64,000 nt of DNA, from positions 862,501 through 926,500 of the forward strand of contig NC_068973.1 of the NCBI RefSeq assembly GCF_016808095.1, in the 5' to 3' direction. The notes beneath the pieces are model-generated. The model was not told the DNA's origin and ran no database searches. It saw only the letters and a list, made by a program, of their open reading frames with translations. This document shows positions 1 to 12,407 of this stretch, piece after piece. The stretch's first letter is position 1. The number at the start of each line of letters is the position of its first letter. The translations under genes were made by a program, and so were the position numbers. The stretch is from Vigna angularis (lineage: Eukaryota; Streptophyta; Magnoliopsida; Fabales; Fabaceae).

Positions 1-1994
1 TTATGTATATCATATTCAGAAGTTTACTTCTTTTATAAATATAAACATTTTAATTTTAATAATATCTTAATTAATCTTTAACTTTTATCTTATTTATAAA
101 TAGATATTACAAACTTATTATAAGTGATGATTGTTTGAATTACAATGTTATTATATGTTTACATCTATCGATCATAAAAATTCAAATTATATTTTTAAAT
201 TAAATTTTAATATTTTATAAGTACTTATGTCCTGCTTTTAAGGGCAAGTTAAGTGTGGCAAGTCAGAAGATAGTAAGTGAATTAAATAACAAATTAAAAT
301 GTATTAACGATCTAAAAATGTTAGTACATGACTCAATAAACTCTATCAGCATAATTAACACTAAAATTCAAGGAACAAACAGATATGGTTAAAGGTTAAA
401 TTATTTATTTGCAAAAGAGATTTAAGAGAGTTAATTTTTTAATTGAAAATGTGTTAGGGTTGTTAATTTAGAAAATCGAAGCTAAATCTAAAATAGGTCT
501 TGTTTTCTTTTATAATTATGTACAATTAGTAGATTTTATTTTTCTTGGGATAAATACATTGTAATGGGACCAATCTGTTTTTTCTAGAATACTGAATAAC
601 AGTAAAAGATAGATTTTTTTTTTCCAGAAAAGTCACCTCACATTAATTAAAGAAAGGAAATTGAGAATTGAAGAATGAAGAAAGGAACGTAGAAGGGGAA
701 AATAAACAATAAGCAACAAAAAAGGATAGATAGAGGCTCTTTCTTTTTCTTTTAGAAAAGTCACCACACAACAAAGAAAGAAATTGTAAGAGAAATGAAG
801 TTGAAGCATTAAGAAAGGAATAAACAATATGAGAAACATATAAGAAAGTTAAACCATTCTTTTCTTATCTTAAAAAAAAAAAGAATTTGGTGTTTTCTAA
901 TTAGCTTTACTGCATGCTTCTTTCTTACAAAGATTGAATAAGACCCTTCGCATCATTCTACATTATTAGGTGCAGTCAAATATAAACTCAAATCAAATTA
1001 CAACTTTAAAGTATAAATCTAAATAAAATTATACTCTAAAACATTACAATAAATGTATTTAATTGCTAACTCAAGTAAATTCCACTGTCATAGCAGATTT
1101 TACTCACATGTGATTTTTTCAATAGATCTGAATGCTGTTGAGGTTTCTTCCTGCATTCCATGGTTAATATAAAAATGATTGTCAGAGATGTTGTTTGTAT
1201 ACATGTTTCTTTCATTTATAAACTAGGCTTGAAATTGTCATTTAATTATGCAGGCCGCATCTATAATGGAGCATCCTTTATGGTAATATAAATCTTTTTA
1301 TTATCAATTTCTTTTTATTAAATTTTATAATCCATTTATATAAGTTTTTGTGCTTGTTAATCAAATTTTGTTAATCAAATTTCGTAATCTGATAGAGTTT
1401 TGAACGAATCCGGCATGTCTCAAATTTCATACATTTCATATTCCATATATAACAATAATTTATTTATTTAATATATATTTTATAGGAGTAAAATGAAAAT
1501 GGCAGCAAAAGGTGGGGTGGGGTGCAGGAAGGAAGAAAACAATGGAGTGCGAGAAGAAAACCCCATGCTGATTCCTGTCATTCAGTTACTCGTAGGTTAG
1601 AATGGACTCATTGGGCCCAAACGGGTCAAAAGTTGGTCCAAGATAATACAGATATTCATTTGAATACCTTGTTCAACTAGAAGATTTAAAATATAAAATA
1701 AAAGATATTTAAAATTATAAAAAAAACACCTTAAATACATAAAATAAGATTAAACTTAACCTTTGTTATATACACAATCAGCTTCAAATTTACAAAACTT
1801 TCATCATTGACAAATCTGAACCTAAATCTTAACACCTGCACATTTCGCTGAAGACAGGATTTAGATGGAGATTCTTGAAGAGTTCAAGGCTTAAAGTTAG
1901 TAATCAATTGGAACCATGATCTCATCTCTATTTCTCTACTATTGTTTTTTATCAGCATAATTATATCCCAGTTGAGAGAACGAAGAACTAGCTC
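1..1994. other. Gene-free AT-rich stretch
   Basis: I see no supported gene here. Open frames are short and fall in low-complexity sequence. The only structure noticed is an imperfect direct duplication at about 613-832, listed separately. The left edge may include distal 3' sequence of the minus-strand NSE3 gene. Confidence 0.6.
613..832. repeat. Imperfect ~100-bp direct duplication
   Basis: Two adjacent purine-rich segments share the same order of short blocks: a T-rich run, then AGAAAAGTCACC, AAAGAAAG, and finally AATAAACAATA. The first copy runs from about 613 to 713 and the second from about 735 to 832. They differ by many substitutions and small indels, so the duplication is old. No coding function is seen. 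Confidence 0.5.
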
Positions 1995-4680
1995 TTAGGC
2001 AGCATCCACTGTAGTATTATCCTGTACAATCTGCAAGAGAAACATGTTTCAGATAGACACAAGTAAAATAATAGGATTATCCAAAAACACTACCTGAGAG
2101 ATGTATTCCTTCACCCTGTCATTCATGGGTGCATCTAAAGCTCTCTCAGCTAGCTCATAATATAGGGTATTGCCTTCAGGACCATTAACTTTGTCTTTCT
2201 GTAAATACCTACAAAGTAAAGGAAGAATAAATAACTACAACATTGCTTGTCCCTGGAAATCAGAAGTGTCACAAAAGGCAACAGATATTGTGGTTTAAAT
2301 CCATCACATCAAACAAATTTCACCTTTGCTGAACAAGAAGTTCCAATGCCTGCTTAACATTTCCAAAGACTGGATGACTTCCTTCATTTTCACCCAAGGC
2401 CAAACCCATCCTCCTTAATTGGCTCCATAGAATGTCTGCAGTTCCCTCACCAGGAGTTCCATAGTGTTAACTTTCACTAAAGTTTTAGGCCAATAACAAG
2501 CAAAATGAAAAAGAAAGCAGAACCTTGGTATTTACAACATTTGTCTAGAGACATCAAGGTAGTAGTAGCATTGACTTCAATATAAGTTTATGAGGTGGAT
2601 AGAGATATATACATGTATAATTTTAGCATTGTGACACTAAATTAACAATAGCATACCTTCTGGAATTTTGCCACCAGCAAGATGTACAATACTAATCACG
2701 ACAAAAGTGAATCCAGATAGATGAGCAGTTTTCGCATCCACAACATATTTTTCATATACATCAGGAGGAAGTTGACTTATGAGAATGTATGATTTTGGAT
2801 CTGCCCCACCTGAAAGAACAAACATCATAAAACCATTAGAAGAAAATGAAGATGGCAAAACCTAAAATATTGTTGGAAAATTCTGGGGAACACAACCAGC
2901 TTTGAACAAGTATAAATCAATCTGTGCTCAAACTGTCATTAAAAATTCACAAATAGAACTCAAAATTTTCAACAACCCGATCATTACAATGGAGTGTGAG
3001 TTATAGGTTTTGTTTGATTAATAAAATAAACACCTATAAAAGAATAAAATAAAAGGACAAAATTGATTAAGCTCTTAAACAACTTATGCACTTCATCGTT
3101 CATAGAAGAGTTCTCATTTAACTTCTCCAAGAACTGATTTTATCTTGAAATGTGATACACATACAACAAATCATATAGAAATTTGCACTTCATTTTTTGT
3201 GTTTGCTCTTTGTCACATCATTTATTATATTTCTAATGTCTCTCTCTTTTCATTCTTAGAACATCGCCCCTTAGGTGCTTAGTAAGTTGCTTAACAAATT
3301 TTCCCATAGAAACATATTATGTTACCGCGCATTACTTGAGTGAGTTGTTTAAACAAGCAATGTCAAGGTTATTAAACTCGAGAGTCTACACAGACTCTAT
3401 TTATAGATTTTTCTCAAACTTGTAGGAAAATGTAAAAAGAACAAATAATAACATATGCACATAGCATGATACTTTTACACAACAATAGTTCAACATTTCA
3501 ACTTCATAACAAAGACAAGAATCAGACTACAATAATAAGTTATGATAGTACATTAGTGCAAAGTAAGATTAAAGTCATATATATGACCTACTTATATATA
3601 AATTCATAAAAGCACAAGTCCTTAAAATGAAAACATTTCAGAAAGGAGCTCATTTCTACAAACAGTTTGATTCTTAATAAAATACCAATACTATAGGACC
3701 AATGAAGGAAAAGAATTATACAGATATCAAATTCGTTAACTCACTTGCCGACTCGAGAGTTTATGCAAGTATACAACTAAAAAGAGTTTCCTCAAGTTTA
3801 CTTAGAAAAGTGTTCGATAGTATGTTAACTCGTTTTCTCTACCTAGGATCATAAACTCATAATTAGTTGTTCGTATTAATAACGATGCCTCTTTTAGCAT
3901 GGAAAAGAAGGAAGAAGCATTGAAATAGTGAGGAAAATGATGTGCATTGTTTGGAAATGAAGAAATCAAGGCACGAAGGAATAAAAAGGTGAGTTTTAAT
4001 ATTAAATTTTATTTCACAACAAAATTTACATTCTCTTTTTTAGTTTTCAAATATAATTAAAGGTAAAATACGTAAATGAAAAATCCCTTTATATATATAT
4101 ATATATATATATATAATAAATTACATGATTATTTGATAAAAAATAATTCTTTTTTAGCATACTCATAAGATAAGTTTAAGCTTACAAGAGAAAGTGCATT
4201 CAATTTCTTTGCATGAGTGATGGAAAAGCTATATCCTAACAGAACCATAAATAGAATGAAAAGAGAAAAGAAGAAAAAAGCGAAATGCTCACTCTGTTGG
4301 GATGCCCGAGTTTGGGCTTTGGATGAAGGTTGTGCCCTTTGAAGCTCCTTCATTTCATACCCAAATACGGAGGAAAGCTTGTCCTTAGCTTCATTGATAA
4401 CAAAGGCAGGAAGGCTACGCTGATGGTAGTTCTTCGTAACGACTTGAGTGAGTTCCTCTCTCTTAATAGGGCACCCTGAAGTATGATGGGTTTTGAAAAG
4501 CACATACCTAATCACTTCCCCAACAAGCTTATCCTTTTCCTGAAAAACAATTCAAACAAGAGCATACCCTAATTCTCAGAATGCCTGCATTTTTAAAAGA
4601 GGGTGATGCGAAGAAAGGAAAAAGCCATTCACCTCCTTTGAAATCCCGAATTGAGCGAAATCTTCTGCATCATTCGCCAT
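1995..4680 (-). CDS. NSE3: NSE3/MAGE-domain subunit of the SMC5/6 complex
   Basis: Predicted 236-aa MAGE-family protein. NSE3 pairs with NSE1 and NSE4 in the SMC5/6 complex, which acts in nuclear DNA repair and chromosome maintenance. Coding exons on the minus strand: 4633-4680, 4293-4539, 2657-2809, 2324-2435, 2094-2208 and 1995-2030. All junctions are GT-AG and the frame closes exactly. Recognition rests on family segments remembered from plant NSE3: an N-terminal winged-helix region (about residues 20-100) with SGCPIKREELTQVV, and a central block with SGFTFVVISIVHLAGGKIPE. Exon 4 must start after the CTGCAG acceptor; earlier acceptors give a stop or the wrong frame. The start ATG at 4680 is the first in frame of a 16-codon exon. 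About 236 aa is normal for plant NSE3, so it looks complete. Intron 2 (2810-4292) is the largest and contains a short TA microsatellite at about 4090-4115 only if UTR variants extend upstream of exon 2; otherwise that tract lies inside the intron. Confidence 0.9.
4090..4115. repeat. TA microsatellite in NSE3 intron 2
   Basis: A pure TA/AT dinucleotide run of about 26 bp. It lies inside the long second intron of the NSE3 gene. Confidence 0.9.
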
Positions 4681-6879
4681 ACTTCAAGCGCGTGGTGAAA
4701 AGGGGATGAAGATGAGGAAATCCAAACCTCAAAGAAGGTGAAAAGGTCGAATCTTTTTACCGTTTTTTTTCTTTGAATTCGACTGTGCTTGGTGGTTGCC
4801 AAATAAATTAGGGATGTCAGCGCCTCCTTGGTGAATCTACAAGTCTTCTATCTTACAGTGGCGGGAGAAGATTCTTATATATTTATTATTATTATTATTA
4901 TTATTCATAAAAATTTAAATATTATTGATATACCTTAATTAAATTCCAAAATTGTTTCCATTTAAACAATTTTCATTATCTATTCGAATATTTGAATGTT
5001 GGTCGGATTTAAATTTAACTTTTTTTATAATAATTGAAATGTTTAAAAATTGTGTTTCAATTGAGATTTTTGTTTGTTTGAAATTTGAGTCACTTCGTAT
5101 ATTATATAAGAAACTCTTCTTGAAAAAAAAAAAATGAAACTCTAATATAGGACTTTTAGTCTCCATATCATTAGACTTTAGTCTCTAATTTTTTTAGTTT
5201 TCTCTTTCTTTAGCTAATGATGGTATAATTAAAATGTCTATATAATAATAATATAGTATTAGAAACTAAAATAAAAATTATGTATTTGTAAAAGACTAAA
5301 ATAAGAAATCATCGTATTTTTGAGGTCTAAAATAAGAAGTATATATTGTTATTTTTATTTCATAAAGAGGATTATAGTTGTTTAAAAGAATTGTTTATTA
5401 GAATGATGATTAAGTACTAGTTCACTTTTTTTTAATGGATAATTTGTTTAATAGTTCTTCAAATTTTAAAAAGTTTTAGATTTTGAATGGTGAAGAAATA
5501 CTATTTGCACGTATTTAAAATATTATTTTCTTAAAAGAGAAAATCTATGTATTTTAAATATTTTTCATTTTTCCACAAAAAAAAATACCTAATTCAATTT
5601 AAATTATATATTTTTGTTAGTTTTACTTGACTTGTTGAATGAGCTTTCAAAATGACCTATCGACCTATTTAGATCATTTTACTTCTACAAATTAACATTA
5701 ATAAGATCATAAATTACAAACAATTTTCTAAGTAAAAAAAGTACATTCGATTGATTATTGTAAATTTTCAATAATACTAAATATTAACGTAGTTTTTCAA
5801 TAATGACAAATATTTTCATAATTAAATACAACGAAAAAAATGAATTGTATAATTAATAAAACTAATTTAGTTAACATTTTTTAAAATAAATTATTAGTGT
5901 CAACAAAAATACGCTTAAATGTTAATCAACTTTAGTGTAACACGTAAATATGTTAATTATTTAACTTATTGGTAGATATGTTGTTTTGGTTTTTAGTTCA
6001 GATAATACATTATTTGTTTTCCAAAAAATTATATCAATTTTCTCTTAGTTGTTGCATTTTTTTTAGTTTAATTCCTATAAATATATTTCTTATTTTAATA
6101 TTTAGTGAAATCACAAATTAACATAGCAATTCTTTTTATTTTAAAACTGACAACTTTATTAATTTCATAGCACAGTTATCACTATTAAAATTAACACAAG
6201 GGTTAAAGATAGTAATTTAAAGGAACTAAAATTTTGTTGGGTTAATTTATTAGATTTTATTCTATATATTAAAACCATAGGGTTTTAAGCCTTGATTATT
6301 TAATTACTTAATGTAGATTAATATTTAAAAGATAGTAACTTTTGAATTAATAGATAAACAAAATTTAATCTCAATGTTAAAATCATAACCCAATTATTTA
6401 TGATATTATTTATAATATATTAAACTGTTTGTATTTTTTATTAATTGATTTTTTTTAAATAGGTAATGTCACATGTATGGTTATATAGATTTATCAATAT
6501 CTGCTAAGTTTTAATGCTAAATGAAAGACAAAAATAAAATTTCTCTGTGTAGTTAAAATTATGAAAACTAAATTTCTTATTTGGATATGTTAGTCAAACT
6601 TGGACAACTAAATTACAAAAATAAATTAGATTGTACTAACCTAAAAAACGAAAATTAGAAGTAAATATAAAAATTAGTTTATTAATTATATTTTCTCACC
6701 TCAATGCTAATTATAATTATATTTCACTGATATATATATATATATATATTTAACTATATTATTTTATTAAATATAATTACATTCGGCGACGTCGTTTCAG
6801 TCTTTCTTGGTTTAGAGTAACTACAATTGGTAGTGAGAATCTGCATGCTCAATTGTGCGATTTGGAACGAACGAGAAAG
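4681..6879. other. Intergenic AT-rich region between divergent NSE3 and CX9C genes
   Basis: The two flanking genes point away from each other, so both promoters must lie here. A short ATT repeat occurs near 4884-4903 and a short TA run near 6728-6750. I see no supported ORF. The small GC-richer patch next to the CX9C gene, containing GACGTC near 6788, may belong to its promoter or leader. Confidence 0.6.
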
Positions 6880-7140
6880 ATGAGAAAGGAAGACACGTGC
6901 GAGCGTATGGAGAACGCTCTGCGAGAGTGCCACCGTCGAATTCCGGCGGGTCCAAGTCGCGACTCAGCGTGTCGCCACCTTAACCAGGCGTTGGCCTTGT
7001 GCCTTGTTTCGTCGGCGTGTCCCGAAGAATCGGAGGCGGTGCGCACCCTTTGCTCCACCGCCGGCACCGCTCTGAAGCGCCAGCAATGCCAACAGGCTCA
7101 GTTTTCTCTCTCCCTCTGCCTCTCTTCTCACCAAAAATAG
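6880..7140 (+). CDS. Small CX9C-motif (CHCH-like) protein
   Basis: Intronless 86-aa protein with eight cysteines. Three pairs are spaced exactly CX9C: C7-C17, C31-C41 and C70-C80. A further pair, C47-C58, is spaced CX10C. Twin-CX9C proteins are typically imported into the mitochondrial intermembrane space through the Mia40 disulfide relay and serve in respiratory-complex assembly. That role here is inference from motif only, and the exact subfamily is not recognised. The start chosen is the ATG at 6880; the open frame extends upstream to a TTG at 6853 but has no earlier ATG. The gene is much more GC-rich than its AT-rich surroundings, consistent with real coding sequence. There is no obvious N-terminal targeting peptide, as expected for Mia40 clients. 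It is divergent from NSE3 to its left. Confidence 0.8.
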   Translation: MRKEDTCERMENALRECHRRIPAGPSRDSACRHLNQALALCLVSSACPEESEAVRTLCSTAGTALKRQQCQQAQFSLSLCLSSHQK

Positions 7141-9097
7141 CTTATTCCCTAACCTAATTTTTGCTACTCAATTCTGTATAAATTTTTGGGAATTTTTAGC
7201 AACGCTTATTCATTATTCATATTGATTTAAATTTGATCTGTATCCGGCGGTGAATTTATTGTCTAAGAAGAAAAATTGTTTGTCAGTGATATTTTGTTTG
7301 AATTTGCTTGATTCAAATAAAATTGGAGATATTTATGCAGCAGAGTTGAATAATTTGAAAGCAGACTCATAATTTATCTGATTCAAGTGAAATTGGGGGA
7401 AGCATTTTAGAACATATAAATAAGTGTAAAATAAAACAATTTTTGTGTTGACCTTCAACTCAAAATTATTAATCAAGCATATAACTTAATTAATTAAAGT
7501 AATCTATATTTTAAAATCTATTATTGATTTATATAATCATTATTTTCACTTATAAGAAACTTTTATATTAATATTGTATAAACTTTTATTTGTTTATTTT
7601 TCAATGTAACATGTTATGAATACATTTTTATTCTCATTTTAACGTATTTCTAACTTAATTTATTACGAAAAATTGTTATTAATATTTAATTATTAACCCA
7701 TTAAATTGTGTAATTATTTTCTTTTTACCATCAGACATATATTATTTTAGTTTGTGCAATGGACTTGACTGTCTATTTTGTACAATATATATAATAAGTA
7801 AATATTTTATATATAAATTAAAATTTGATACAATATTTTAAGTAAATAAATAATATTTTTATTTATGCTAAATACTTATATCATGACAGTCATTTTTAAC
7901 CATTGATTTTTTTAAAATAAATATTAAATTTAATTTAAAAAGAAAGATAAGTGATATATATATATTAATACATTTAAGAGGTTAACTATCTTAATAGCCA
8001 CAAAAAATACTCTGATTTAATGTAGTTATTGAGTGGATTACAATTATTAAAAATACTCTGATTGTAACCACTTTAATTTTCTCCCCTTGGATTGACATTA
8101 CATTTTTGTGTTCTTCGGCTGTAATTTTTCCTTTACAGAGAGAATGATGCTGAACTAAAAATGGAGACCACAACTACCTATTTCGGCCATTAATTACGAC
8201 AAGCTTCGATCAACTTCTATTTATCTACATAGAATTTATTTATTTTCCAGTAAATAGTCAAACAACTCATTAAAAGTTTAAAGCAATCTGTTACAAGGTG
8301 GGGGAATGGAAATTCATCAATGAGTTCGATGCTTGTTTTTAGACAGGTAGGCAGGCACACTAGGAGCCTATGGTCTCTGATATGCAAAAAGAGCAACCAT
8401 GATCAGTCATTGATGGCTATGAATACCGTAGGGAGAACTATAGCATTAAGATGGTGAAAAGGAAAGAACATGATTCTTTATTGTTTTACTGTAATTTGCT
8501 CTGGTTTTATGAGGCTAGATCCATTTCCACACACCTATTATATTTCTCAAGATTTTTGTATTTGCTTCTTAGTTAAATTGAGATCCTTGTGCCTACACAA
8601 AGTGGGTGCATAAATTGAAGCCAATAAATTCTCAACTGCATTAGAGACTCAAATAGAAATCCAACCCCCTCATTTATGTTGGGCATGCTTAAAATAGCGG
8701 TGAGTCGGTGGGCGTATGTTGAAGTCATGCTGAGGAAATATTGGAATCTATTACACCTTGGAGAGGTCTTATCCCTAAAAATGTTAAGGTGTTAGGATTT
8801 ACAGTGAAAAATTCATTCCACTATGGTTGCCAAAAACATGCTAGAGTATATTATTAATCAGCCTACTTCATGTATGTGATTTCATAAAATCAGTCACTGC
8901 ATAGATTTAGGAGCATTAGGGTCACAGGTTGCGTTGTCCGATTAGATGTTTACTTTGGTGAAGGAAACAAAGACTTCCATTGGAATTAATAAGGCATGCA
9001 AAGGGACGGTCCACTTTACTCTAGTGGGACAGGCACCTTCGTAGTTTGTTGAAATATTGTCAAATGTGGTATTAATTGCTTTGTTATCCTCTTCATC
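7141..9097. other. Intergenic region before the first PR-10 gene
   Basis: AT-rich with no supported gene. The right end becomes less AT-rich from about 8300 and serves as the upstream region of the PR-10 gene at 9204. Confidence 0.6.
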
Positions 9098-9105
9098 TAT
9101 AAATA
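9098..9105 (+). promoter_or_regulatory. TATA box of first PR-10 gene
   Basis: TATAAATA lies 99 bp upstream of the ATG at 9204. This leaves room for a normal short plant leader of roughly 65-75 nt. No other TATA-like element is better placed. Confidence 0.75.
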
Positions 9106-9203
9106 CTCACATCTCTGATATCTCACATCACTGCATTTCCTAGTGCTCATAAACTTTAAGTTTCTATCAATATCTTGTAGTTCAATTCAAACTTCTAAGC
9201 AGC

Positions 9204-9967
9204 ATGGGGGCACTCACTTTCACAGAGGAGTTTACTAGCACTGTCCAGCCAGGAAGGTTGTTCAAGGCTTTGATCCTTGATGCTCCAAACCTCATTCCCA
9301 AACTGATGCCTGAGGCCATTAAGAATGTTCAATTGGTTGAAGGGAATGGAGGTCCTGGAAGCATTCAGGAGATAACCATTGCTGAAGGTCAGTTGCACCA
9401 TTTCACACTGATTTTGACTTTATCATTTTTTGTTGTTATTTGTGACTAATTGTGTGTCATGTGAAGACCAAAGAAGATAATAGACACATGGTAGTTCTAA
9501 ATCATATAATGATTTCTCTAACCATGTGATCTTAAATCATATAATCATTAGTTATGTGCTCTAGAGTTGGTTTTCTAAGTATATTTTGAGATAATCCCAT
9601 ATCTCTTTTGGTAGGTTTCAAACAGAAATGACTAACAGAGATCGTTATTGGTAATGCCTTCAATGCAGGTGATAAGATCAAACACTTGAAGCATAGAATT
9701 GATGCAATTGACCCTGAGAAATTGACTTACAGCTACGCAGTGATTGAGGGGGATGGTGCACTTGAAAAAGTGGATTCAATTTCACATGAGCTTAAGTTCG
9801 AGGCCACTGAAGAGGGAGGTTGCAAGACCAAGAATGTCAGCACTTATCAGCCCAAAGCAGGGGTTGATGTCAAAGAGGAGGATTTCAAGGCTGCAAAGGA
9901 AGAAGGCTTGGCTCTCCTCAAGGTAGTGGATGCTTATCTTGTGGCAAACCCAGAGGCCTATGCTTGA
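9204..9967 (+). CDS. PR10: PR-10/Bet v 1 family protein, copy 1
   Basis: 160-aa Bet v 1-fold protein in two exons, 9204-9387 and 9669-9967, with a GT-AG intron of 281 bp. The single phase-1 intron after codon 61 is the classic position in PR-10 genes. The glycine-rich loop is visible at about residues 46-53 (EGNGGPGS), and the C-terminal helix ends in NPEAYA. PR-10 proteins are small cytosolic proteins with a hydrophobic cavity that binds ligands such as cytokinins, flavonoids or other phenolics. Many are induced by pathogens, abscisic acid or stress. Length is normal (155-160 aa). A TATA box at 9098 and an AATAAA at 10072 frame the transcript. A second copy lies 2.4 kb downstream in the same orientation, suggesting tandem duplication. 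The ligand is not predictable from sequence. Confidence 0.95.
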
Positions 9968-12335
9968 AGCCTTGAACTGATCTTATATACAGGGCACCTT
10001 TGCATCGGATTATAACATGTTGTGCTCTAAATTCAGCCTATAATCTGGTTGCCAAATATGATATGGCTTATAATAAAATTTTATTTACTTTTGTGGGCAC
10101 TGATAGCCAAATATGGTGATACATACGCACTATCACACGATTACTACTTAAATGGTGGGATGATCAAACACAATGGTTGATTGGTACACTTTTTTTTCAT
10201 TTTTCCCTTTAATTGCTTCCAGAAATTGACTATGTTAATGGTATCAGTCATAAAAGTGGTAAATAAGAGGTTTATATGAAAAATCACACCACAAGAAATA
10301 TTACGTAATCGAGCCACGAGCTTTCCACAAGCCATGAAAACGATGTTTTCGTAGTAGTTTGGCTTACTGGAACTTGGACCATTGCCTTTGTCTCGAAGTT
10401 TTTTCGAATCTGAAAGGAAACTGATCTGTGATTGTTCATTTTTGGAATTTAAAAAACAATGTCTGCTAAAACTGCTTTAGCAGATTGTGACGTGCAAACT
10501 TATTACTGATTAGTAAATATAATATGAAACAATTTTATCATCAGAAGAATATTACACTTACATGAAAAATCCCTTTCATGAAAGTTCCGAAACTAAAATT
10601 GACCTGTTAGAACTGTCCAAATGCATAGGGTCAATGAATCCCATAACCTTATGCTTCCCAATGCTGCTTGGTTACGCCAAAATCGTTTAAGTGTAATAAC
10701 TATGAAGACCAATGAGGGGTTTTAATCAGAAACTTCAATTTCTTATCCTATCAACGTTCCATCAATTTATTGGGACATACGGATAACTTTATTTAATTGG
10801 GCCCCTATCATACGATAGAGATGCAAAATTCACCACGGAATAATGTGATATTCTAGCTCATTGTGCACCATAATTTGGTTCTCTCGAGTCAGACTTTGAC
10901 TTGGCAAATGAAAGCTACAAATTTTGGTTAAACACATGGCTTCTGTTCCTGCAAGAATATACTATTATCGTATAAATCAGAATTTTGAAATGAAGTTATC
11001 AAGAAATTATACTTTTAGATGTTTCATATTCTCAGAAACCTGTGTGACAGTGTTATAAATTTTTAATAACTGATGTTTTATCCTGTTACAAGAAACAGAA
11101 CTTCATGCCTTTTCTGGTTAATCTTACAATTGTTTTCATATTTTTCATTTGGTGAAACAAACCTCGAAAGCAACGAAGCATAAAGACAGAAAATGAAAGG
11201 GGGTCTGAACTTGGACATTATAAATAACAGTACCAAAACATTGATCCATGCCAAGTATTTTTTTTTATACCATTTACTAAAAAATCAATATAAAAAAGTA
11301 TTACAGTTTCCTCTCTTAATACCGTTTTAACTTGTCTCTATTTCTTTAATCATGAATCATAGGAAAAACACCTAAACTACATATATAATTAAAATACTTG
11401 GTTTTTAAGTGAAAACTAATATCCTTATATTTTAGTTTTTCATCAGATACAAAATAAAATTTGCTGCAACAACATTTAAGTTGATTTACCATATCATTTT
11501 CTTATGAATTTTTGTATTTATCTGTTTACTTAAATATTCCCATAGACAAAATCAACAGACATAATTATATCATAGCAAGTGTCAAATATTTTAAAGCAAA
11601 ATCTGTCTCTATATATTAAAGTAGAATCGCTACCCTGTTGATTGTTCGTGCATTACCTGTTTCTAATAAGACAAGCCTTCTTCCTAATAAGAATCAAGAT
11701 CCAAGAACTATTCTTTCTAGTGATAATTAACTACCAAACACCTTGTGCCACAATCATTACACTAAGATAAACTCTCTTTTCTGCTAATGAAAGATTAACC
11801 AATCACCCTGGTTGTGTATTTTTCTTTTCAATCAGAAGTTTGTCACAGTTTTTCTTTGTTTTCTCTGTGTAATGATAAGATATTGTCCGTTCTGGATCAA
11901 ATATTTACGAATTTGTTTTTGATATCACTTCAAAAAGTCACTTATTAATGAAGGTATTTTATGTGGAACTTTGTTTGTGTCCTAATAGCTAATGTTCTTT
12001 GACTAATAGCCTCAAGGCATATTGATTGTTCAAAAATGGTGAATGACACCTTGTGATTCAAACAACTCATGAGGTTGGTAATGCAATATTTTCACTTGCA
12101 GGAATTCATGTCCATAATGTTTGCAAAAAGGTCTTATTCTGCCAATAGCCGCCCATGTGTATTGTATAGGTTTTATACAATTATTTGGAAATATGAAATA
12201 CAAAACTCATTAATCATTCACTCATTGATTTGAAAGTCTTCCAATAAAAAATGCCATTCTTAACTGTCAAATAAATGCCCATTTTCCCTAAGCTGCATCA
12301 ATAAACATATTCATTTCCATCAAAGTGATCATTCC
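9968..12335. other. Spacer between the tandem PR-10 genes
   Basis: No coding exon was found. A perfect 9-bp inverted repeat with a 5-nt loop lies at 10462-10484 (arms TCTGCTAAA and TTTAGCAGA). The rest is AT-rich and holds the promoter of the second PR-10 gene at its right end. Confidence 0.6.
10072..10077 (+). terminator. Poly(A) signal of first PR-10 gene
   Basis: Canonical AATAAA about 105 bp downstream of the TGA stop of the first PR-10 gene. Confidence 0.6.
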
Positions 12336-12342
12336 TATATAA
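12336..12342 (+). promoter_or_regulatory. TATA box of second PR-10 gene
   Basis: TATATAA lies 66 bp upstream of the ATG at 12408. The spacing implies a short leader of roughly 35-40 nt. Confidence 0.65.
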
Positions 12343-12407
12343 CCACAAGACCTGTAAAGTGCTCTCCCTTGGGATCCAACTTTCACAACCTTGAGTTTTC
12401 TGTGACC

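Noticed and set aside
633..839. 68-codon minus-strand hydrophobic open frame
   Set aside because: It lies in the purine-rich duplicated region and its Leu/Phe-rich product follows from base composition; no family match.
6849..7067. Minus-strand open frame opposite the CX9C gene
   Set aside because: A shadow of the GC-rich plus-strand gene, whose cysteine spacing identifies the true frame.
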